From the NCBI RefSeq assembly GCF_029893805.1, contig NZ_JARXYP010000002.1:8122001-8186000 (forward strand): 64,000 bases of DNA, in the 5' to 3' direction. The stretch is from Streptomyces sp. SAI-135. GTDB taxonomy: Bacteria > Actinomycetota > Actinomycetes > Streptomycetales > Streptomycetaceae. How positions within the stretch are numbered: the stretch's first letter is position 1; each line of letters starts with the position of its first letter. The notes below the pieces were generated by a model. That model was given only the letters and a program-made list of their open reading frames with translations. It was not told where the DNA came from and searched no databases. A program made the translations under genes and the position numbers. Below are positions 59,764 to 64,000 of this stretch, piece by piece.

Positions 59764-60879
59764 TCAGCAGTAGAGGTTGCCGCCGGGGGAGACCCCGAGG
59801 ATCGACGTGAACCGGTTGTAGGCGTCGACGCGGCTCTGCACCTGGGCCGGGTTGCGTCCGTCGCACTCCAGGGAGCCGTTGATGGAGCGGATCGTCTGGC
59901 CGAAGCCGGCCTGGTTGACCATGGCGTTGTGCGGGGTCATGGTGCCGGGGCCGGACTGGGTGTTCCAGTACCACAGGCCGGTCTTCCACGCCACGGCGGA
60001 GTCGTTCTGCACCAGCCAGGGGTTGTTGAGCAGGTCGATGCCCAACGCGTCTCCCGCGGCCTTGTAGTTGAAGTTCCAGGACAGCTGGATGGGACCGCGA
60101 CCGTAGTAGGCCGCCTGACCGGCCGGGCAGCCGTACGACTGGTTCCAGTCGCAGTAGTGCGGGTAGTTGGCGGTGTTCTGCTCGACGATGTGCACCAGGC
60201 CGCCGGTCTCGTGGTTCACGTTGGCGAGGAAGGCCGCCGCCTCCTGCTTCTTGACCGTGTCGCTGCCGGTGGTGGCGAAGCCGGGGTAGGCGCTCAGCGC
60301 CGCGACCAGGCCGCTGTAGGTGTAGAAGGAGTTCCGGTTCGGGAACATCTGGTTGAACTGTGCCTCGGAGACGACGAATCCGGACGGTGTGCCGCCGCCA
60401 CCGCTCGCGGGCGCGTTCCACTTCTGGTTGGCCGTACCCGCACAGGTCCAGATCTGCAGCCGGGTGCCGTTGGCGCTGTTGTTGTCCCGGACGTCCAGGC
60501 ACTTGTTCGCGGCCGGGTTGACGATGTCCCGCGCCCCGGAGACCACCCACTGCTGGTGGGCGCCGCCCGAGCAGTCCCAGAGCTGGACGGCGGCGCCGTC
60601 GGCGGTGCTGCGGTCGGTGATGTCGAGGCACTTGCCGAGCGCCCGCAGGGTCCCGTCGCCGGGGTTGGACCAGATCTGGGCACCGGTGCCGTTGCAGTCG
60701 TAGAGCTGGACGGCCGTGCCGTTGGCGGTGGACGCGCCCGCCACGTCGACGCACTTGCCGGCGAGGCCGGTGATCGTGCCGGAGGCGGCGTGCGCGGGTG
60801 TCACCGTGAGCAGCGCGGTGAGGACGGCGGCGAGGACGGCGAAGACCGCGAGGCGGCCTCTGCGGAGGGATGAGGACAT
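59764..60879 (-). CDS. Secreted GH19 chitinase with ricin-type lectin domain
   Basis: The 371-residue protein has a signal peptide (1-31, ending A-H-A). A ricin B-type carbohydrate-binding domain spans about residues 33-155, with three Q-x-W-like repeats (A-Q-I-W, H-Q-Q-W, N-Q-K-W). A Gly-rich linker leads to a family 19 chitinase domain from about 165, carrying N-H-E-T-G-G with the catalytic Glu and Y-Y-G-R-G-P-I-Q-L-S-W. It would hydrolyse fungal-wall chitin. GH19 enzymes in Streptomyces are linked to antifungal activity. The NPP1 gene follows in the same operon. Confidence 0.95.
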   Translation of the reverse strand: MSSSLRRGRLAVFAVLAAVLTALLTVTPAHAASGTITGLAGKCVDVAGASTANGTAVQLYDCNGTGAQIWSNPGDGTLRALGKCLDITDRSTADGAAVQLWDCSGGAHQQWVVSGARDIVNPAANKCLDVRDNNSANGTRLQIWTCAGTANQKWNAPASGGGGTPSGFVVSEAQFNQMFPNRNSFYTYSGLVAALSAYPGFATTGSDTVKKQEAAAFLANVNHETGGLVHIVEQNTANYPHYCDWNQSYGCPAGQAAYYGRGPIQLSWNFNYKAAGDALGIDLLNNPWLVQNDSAVAWKTGLWYWNTQSGPGTMTPHNAMVNQAGFGQTIRSINGSLECDGRNPAQVQSRVDAYNRFTSILGVSPGGNLYC

Positions 60880-60913
60880 GGCTGGGCACGCTCCTTGCGC
60901 GGGGGGTGGGGGA

Positions 60914-60941
60914 GGCCGCCCCCCGATGAGGAGGGGCGGCC
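60914..60941 (-). terminator. Hairpin after the lectin/beta-helix gene
   Basis: GGCCGCCCC at 60914-60922 pairs with GGGGCGGCC at 60933-60941 around a 10-base loop. It lies between the beta-helix gene stop and the chitinase start and probably separates the two transcripts. Confidence 0.75.
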
Positions 60942-60955
60942 GAAGGACGGAGCTC

Positions 60956-63145
60956 CTACGGGTAGCTGGTCAGGTTCGCCACGTTGGTCGAGGAGTTGGA
61001 CGGACCGCCGGTGCCGTTGACGACGTGCCGGATGGTGCCGGTGCCGCCGAGGGAGACGGTCACCATGCTCTGGAAGCGCACTCCGGAGGTGTTCGGTGCC
61101 TCGATGGCCCGTTCCGCGGCCACGGCCGGGTTCACATTGAAGTAGCAGTAGCTCCCGAGGCCGTAGGCCTGGTGGCTGGTGACGGAGTCGGCGACCTTGT
61201 AGGCGGCGTAGCCCTGCGTCGAACCGTTCATCCAGGCCGCCTGGTTGGGCGGGTCGTAGGGCATCTCGTTCTGGTAGAAGTACGTGCGGCCGCCGTTGCC
61301 GTTCCAGACGGTCTGGTACTTCTGGTAGTGCTCGACGAACAGGCCGTAGGCGGTGACGTTGTCGCCGTTGACGACGAGGCCCGTGTCCGCGGTGTTGCTG
61401 GTCCACCCGACGCCGCTGCCGTGGTCGGCGCGCCAGATCCACATGTGGTCGCCGATGACGTTGTCGCTGTTGATGACGAGGCTGGTGGTGGCCTTGCCGA
61501 CGCCCGCGCCGCCGACGCGGAAGTACACGTCGTGCAGGGAGGTCGGGTTCGCGGCGTGGGAGGCGGCGGAGCCGGCCGGCCCGACCTCCATCAGGGTGGG
61601 CGAGTTGGTGGTGCCCGCGTCGAAGAGGACGCCCGCGACCTTGACCCCGTCGACGTCGGCCACCTTCATCGCCGTGACGCCGTTGTCCGGCACGAAGGTG
61701 GCGAGACCCAGCCCGAGGACGACGGTGTCGGCGCGGTTGACCTGGAGCGTCTGGTTGAGGTGGTACACACCCGGAGTGACCAGCAGGTTCTTGCCCGCCG
61801 CCAGGGCCGCGTTGATGTCCGCGGCACTCGCGCCCGGCTTCACGACGTAGAAGGTGTCCAGGGACAGGGAGCTGCCCGCCGGGGTGCCGTTCGCCCAGCT
61901 GGTGCCCGTCGAGTTGGACCGCACCGACGGCACGAACACCTTGTAGGCGCCGTCGCCGTCGACGTACAGGAACGGCTTCTCCCGGCTCACCGGGGACTGC
62001 GCGACCGTGGTGTGGGGCGGGTTGGGGAAGGTGGTGCCGGGGACGCCCTGACTGCCGACGAAGACCATGTTCCAGTTCGAGCCGGTCCAGCTGCCGAGCT
62101 GGGAGTTGCGCGTCAACCACTGTTGCTGACTGCCCGAGTTGACCTGTCCGTCGATCTTCGTGTCGGCGAGCAGACCGCCGCTGGACCAGCCGTTGTCGTC
62201 GAGGGCGAGGTTGCCGCGCAGATGCATGCGCCGGTACGCCGCCGCCTGCGACACCGCCCAACGGTCGCTGCCGTTCACGGGGTTGACGGACAGGTTCTCG
62301 GCCCCGCGCCAGAAGTTCTGGGTCGCGTTGCCCTGGAACCAGTCGGCCTCGGCGTGCACGGCCCCGTTGACGGTGACCGCGTCCGGGGTCAGGCCCAGTC
62401 CCGCCACCTGGGTGTAGAAGCCGACGTTGGCGTCCGCGCTGTAGGAGCCGGGCTTGAACAGGACGGCGTAGCGCTGGGAGCCGAACTGGTTGGTCTCCTG
62501 CTGCTGGAAGATCGAGTTCAGCCTCGACTGGATCGTCGAGGACGGCATCGAGGGGTCGAAGACGACCACGTTGGGGCCGAGGTCGGGGTTGGTGGCGGAC
62601 TGGGTCACCGGGACCACCTGGAAACGCTGGGCCGCGCTGCCGTTGCAGGTGTACTGCACGAACTGCACGCTGTCGGCGGTCGAGGCGCCCGGGTCGTCCA
62701 GGCACTTGCCGCTGTTGCGGTTGACGAAGTGGTAGGCGCCGCCGCCGTCGTGGACGGGTAGCCACTGCTGGTTGGCGCCGCCGCCGTAGGTCCACAGGTG
62801 GACGGGCGCGTTGTCGGCGGTGGAGACGTCGGCCACGTCCACGACCTGGGCGGTGTTGTTGCGGTTGTCGATGCGGACGTAACCGTCGCTGGTGGCGGTG
62901 AAACTCCACTGCTGGGCCGTGCTGCTGTTGCACGCGTACTGCTGCACGACGGTGCCGTTGGCGGTGCCGGCCGACCTGGCGTCCAGACAACGCCCGCTTG
63001 CCGCGTTCATGACAGTCGAGAAGCCGGTGGGGAGCGCGGTGGCGGCGGCGTGAGCGGGGGTGGTCGTGGCGGTCAGCGCGGACGCGGCGGCCACGGTGAC
63101 GAGCGTGGCGGCGCCGGATCTGCGGAGGCGCGTGAGGGTGTGCAT
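60956..63145 (-). CDS. Secreted ricin-lectin / right-handed beta-helix protein, probable carbohydrate-active enzyme
   Basis: This 729-residue protein has a signal peptide (about 1-34, ending A-H-A). A ricin B-type lectin domain occupies about residues 40-180, with Q-Q-W and Q-R-F repeats. The remaining 540 residues are a repetitive Gly/Asn/Val-rich sequence typical of a right-handed parallel beta-helix, with D-G-D-G-A-Y and D-T-V-V-L-G-L-G-L-A-T segments like those of GH55 and pectate-lyase-superfamily proteins. Catalytic residues cannot be named. In related genomes such proteins carry misleading names such as adenylyl cyclase. A DasR-like site lies upstream. Confidence 0.8.
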   Translation of the reverse strand: MHTLTRLRRSGAATLVTVAAASALTATTTPAHAAATALPTGFSTVMNAASGRCLDARSAGTANGTVVQQYACNSSTAQQWSFTATSDGYVRIDNRNNTAQVVDVADVSTADNAPVHLWTYGGGANQQWLPVHDGGGAYHFVNRNSGKCLDDPGASTADSVQFVQYTCNGSAAQRFQVVPVTQSATNPDLGPNVVVFDPSMPSSTIQSRLNSIFQQQETNQFGSQRYAVLFKPGSYSADANVGFYTQVAGLGLTPDAVTVNGAVHAEADWFQGNATQNFWRGAENLSVNPVNGSDRWAVSQAAAYRRMHLRGNLALDDNGWSSGGLLADTKIDGQVNSGSQQQWLTRNSQLGSWTGSNWNMVFVGSQGVPGTTFPNPPHTTVAQSPVSREKPFLYVDGDGAYKVFVPSVRSNSTGTSWANGTPAGSSLSLDTFYVVKPGASAADINAALAAGKNLLVTPGVYHLNQTLQVNRADTVVLGLGLATFVPDNGVTAMKVADVDGVKVAGVLFDAGTTNSPTLMEVGPAGSAASHAANPTSLHDVYFRVGGAGVGKATTSLVINSDNVIGDHMWIWRADHGSGVGWTSNTADTGLVVNGDNVTAYGLFVEHYQKYQTVWNGNGGRTYFYQNEMPYDPPNQAAWMNGSTQGYAAYKVADSVTSHQAYGLGSYCYFNVNPAVAAERAIEAPNTSGVRFQSMVTVSLGGTGTIRHVVNGTGGPSNSSTNVANLTSYP

Positions 63146-63208
63146 GGGCAGAGCCCTTCATGGGGGGTGGGGTGTCGCGAGGTGTGTCTGGCTGACCCGT
63201 GAACCTAA

Positions 63209-63222
63209 AGGTATGGACCACT
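63209..63222 (-). promoter_or_regulatory. DasR-like site AGTGGTCCATACCT upstream of the lectin/beta-helix gene
   Basis: Read on the minus strand, the 14-mer matches the established DasR consensus ACTGGTCTAGACCAGT core at most positions (TGGTC-N3-ACC retained). It lies 64-77 bases before the start at 63145. TTGACG immediately upstream (about 63228) could be the -35. DasR controls chitin and N-acetylglucosamine genes. Confidence 0.45.
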
Positions 63223-63358
63223 TACGTCAAGAGATGAAGTAAGGTCTGAGCGAAGGCGGTTGGAGTCGGTCGGATGTGGGAAGTTTCCGGCTGGATGCCT
63301 TGGCGGGCGCCGAAGGGATACCCGGCTGTGTGTTGCCGGCCGGGAGGGAACCCGTGTT

Positions 63359-63562
63359 GTGATCGCCGTCGCTGTGTCGCTGCTGCCCGCCCTCGGGATG
63401 CTGCTGTACGCCATGGACCGGATCGAGGACCGATTGTCGGCCAGGTCGTCCCCGCCGCGTCACGCAAGGGGGCGTCACCTGCGGTTGGTGCGTGGAGCGG
63501 GTCCGTCCCGCACCGAGGGCGGGTCTGGTGAAGGGTCCGGGCGACGGCTCGATGCGGCGTGA
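63359..63562 (+). CDS. Small single-pass membrane protein
   Basis: This 67-residue protein starts at GTG 63359, about 10 bases after GGAGGG. It opens I-A-V-A-V-S-L-L-P-A-L-G-M-L-L-Y, one membrane helix, followed by M-D-R-I-E-D-R-L and a basic segment (R-H-A-R-G-R-H-L-R-L-V-R-G). I recognise the D-R-I-E-D-R-L/R-H-L-R-L-V pattern as recurring in short Streptomyces membrane proteins of unknown role. The N-terminus-out, basic-tail-in topology is expected from the positive charges. Confidence 0.7.
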   Translation: MIAVAVSLLPALGMLLYAMDRIEDRLSARSSPPRHARGRHLRLVRGAGPSRTEGGSGEGSGRRLDAA

Positions 63563-64000
63563 CGGTGCCGGGGGGGCTTGCGGGCTGTGCCGCACGCTCG
63601 GGTGAGTGTGGGGCGTGGTGCGAGGTGGGGCCAATGCCGCGCGACGGGCTGGGCCGCCCGGGTCGTGGTGACTGCCCGTGTGAGTGGCGGGCGGGGGTTT
63701 GCGACGGGGCACCCGCTCGGGCCGGAGCCGGGTGTGGTTGGCGGGGTGTGGCACCCGCTCGGGCAAGTGCCGTGCGACGGTTCGCGTTCCGCTTCCGCCC
63801 GCGGGCGGAAGCGGAACCCGGCGGGATGCGGAAGCAGCCCCCCCGGCAAGCTCCGGCGCCGTGGCGGTGTGCTCCCGGCCTGCCTTTCCACCCACCTGTT
63901 GTGCCGCAAGGGCCCCGCGCGTCAGCTCGGTCGGCACAGGGGAGCGGACATCCCCGGCCCACCGCCGGAGGCACTCGCGGGCTGATTGGCCGGGCGTCCG
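63563..64000. other. 438-bp stretch to the window end without a recognisable gene
   Basis: Open frames exist on both strands but have low-complexity Pro/Arg/Thr compositions and no ribosome sites. The CACCCGCTCGGG sequence occurs near 63708 and 63745, and a 32-bp perfect palindrome lies at 63786-63817. Confidence 0.6.
63786..63817. repeat. 32-bp perfect palindrome with no spacer
   Basis: Each half is GTTCCGCTTCCGCCCG read inward, so both strands are identical over 32 bases. It could form a cruciform or a hairpin in RNA, act as a terminator for the small gene at 63359, or be a large operator. Confidence 0.85.

Noticed and set aside
63222..63974. Minus-strand frame of about 250 codons near the window end
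   Set aside because: The sequence is Pro/Arg/Thr/His low complexity, overlaps the better-supported small plus-strand gene, and lacks a ribosome site.

Overview
The window is high-GC actinobacterial DNA, almost certainly from a Streptomyces chromosome. Its coding frames use G/C at nearly all third positions, GTG starts are common, leaderless-looking starts occur, and TTA codons are nearly absent. The gene families are also typical: BldA-type codon control, a CvnA-like sensor, partner-switching regulators, F420/FMN luciferase-like oxidoreductases, a SigR-type promoter and secreted lectin-bearing hydrolases. The mixture of regulators, catabolic operons, secreted enzymes and decaying genes resembles accessory or arm-proximal chromosome rather than the core. 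No rRNA, tRNA, CRISPR array or insertion sequence was seen.

1-12 kb: a truncated DUF2231 membrane protein is followed by a DnaQ-type exonuclease/BRCT/TerD fusion protein, a frameshifted short-chain dehydrogenase and a ZIP metal transporter. A partner-switching cluster (RsbU-like phosphatase, STAS antagonist, RsbW-like ATPase) comes next, then phosphoglucomutase, a TIM-barrel amidohydrolase, a VOC protein and a zinc-ribbon membrane protein. 12-20 kb: a TetR regulator is divergent from a permease/amidohydrolase pair, followed by a malic enzyme and a LacI regulator with its GH1 beta-glucosidase. 20-28 kb: a MarR/luciferase-like monooxygenase/TPR cluster, an unexported ANF-type ligand-binding protein, a VOC protein, a flavohemoprotein remnant, an aldo/keto reductase, an orphan CvnA-like sensor kinase and a membrane PP2C phosphatase. 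A noncoding array of nine roughly 44-45 bp repeats follows.

29-39 kb: an MFS transporter and an AcoR-like activator are divergent from a hydroxyquinol-type aromatic catabolic operon (FAD hydroxylase, intradiol dioxygenase, maleylacetate reductase). A YceI protein and an NDH-2/AIF-like oxidoreductase follow. 39-42 kb is an eroding stretch. It holds an atypical LuxR-type regulator, a deletion scar joining a CoA-transferase to a MmyB-type regulator, and a chorismate-mutase fragment. 42-49 kb is rich in regulators (MarR, PucR, LysR, TetR) paired with small oxidoreductases or hydrolases, many with visible palindromic operators.

49-57 kb: a LacI-pobA-aldehyde dehydrogenase operon should convert 4-hydroxybenzaldehyde-type substrates to protocatechuate. 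Its repressor gene carries a TTA codon and an operator-like palindrome at its start. Thioredoxin, with a SigR-type promoter, is divergent from a disulfide oxidoreductase; a peptide deformylase and a frameshifted PepSY protein follow. 57-64 kb: two MarR genes are divergent from pirin. Next come a GH19 chitinase/NPP1-family operon, a large secreted lectin/beta-helix protein with a DasR-like site upstream, a small membrane peptide and a 32-bp perfect palindrome. The aromatic genes (hydroxyquinol and 4-hydroxybenzoate routes) and the secreted hydrolases (chitinase, beta-glucosidase, lectin protein) suggest a life on plant and fungal debris.
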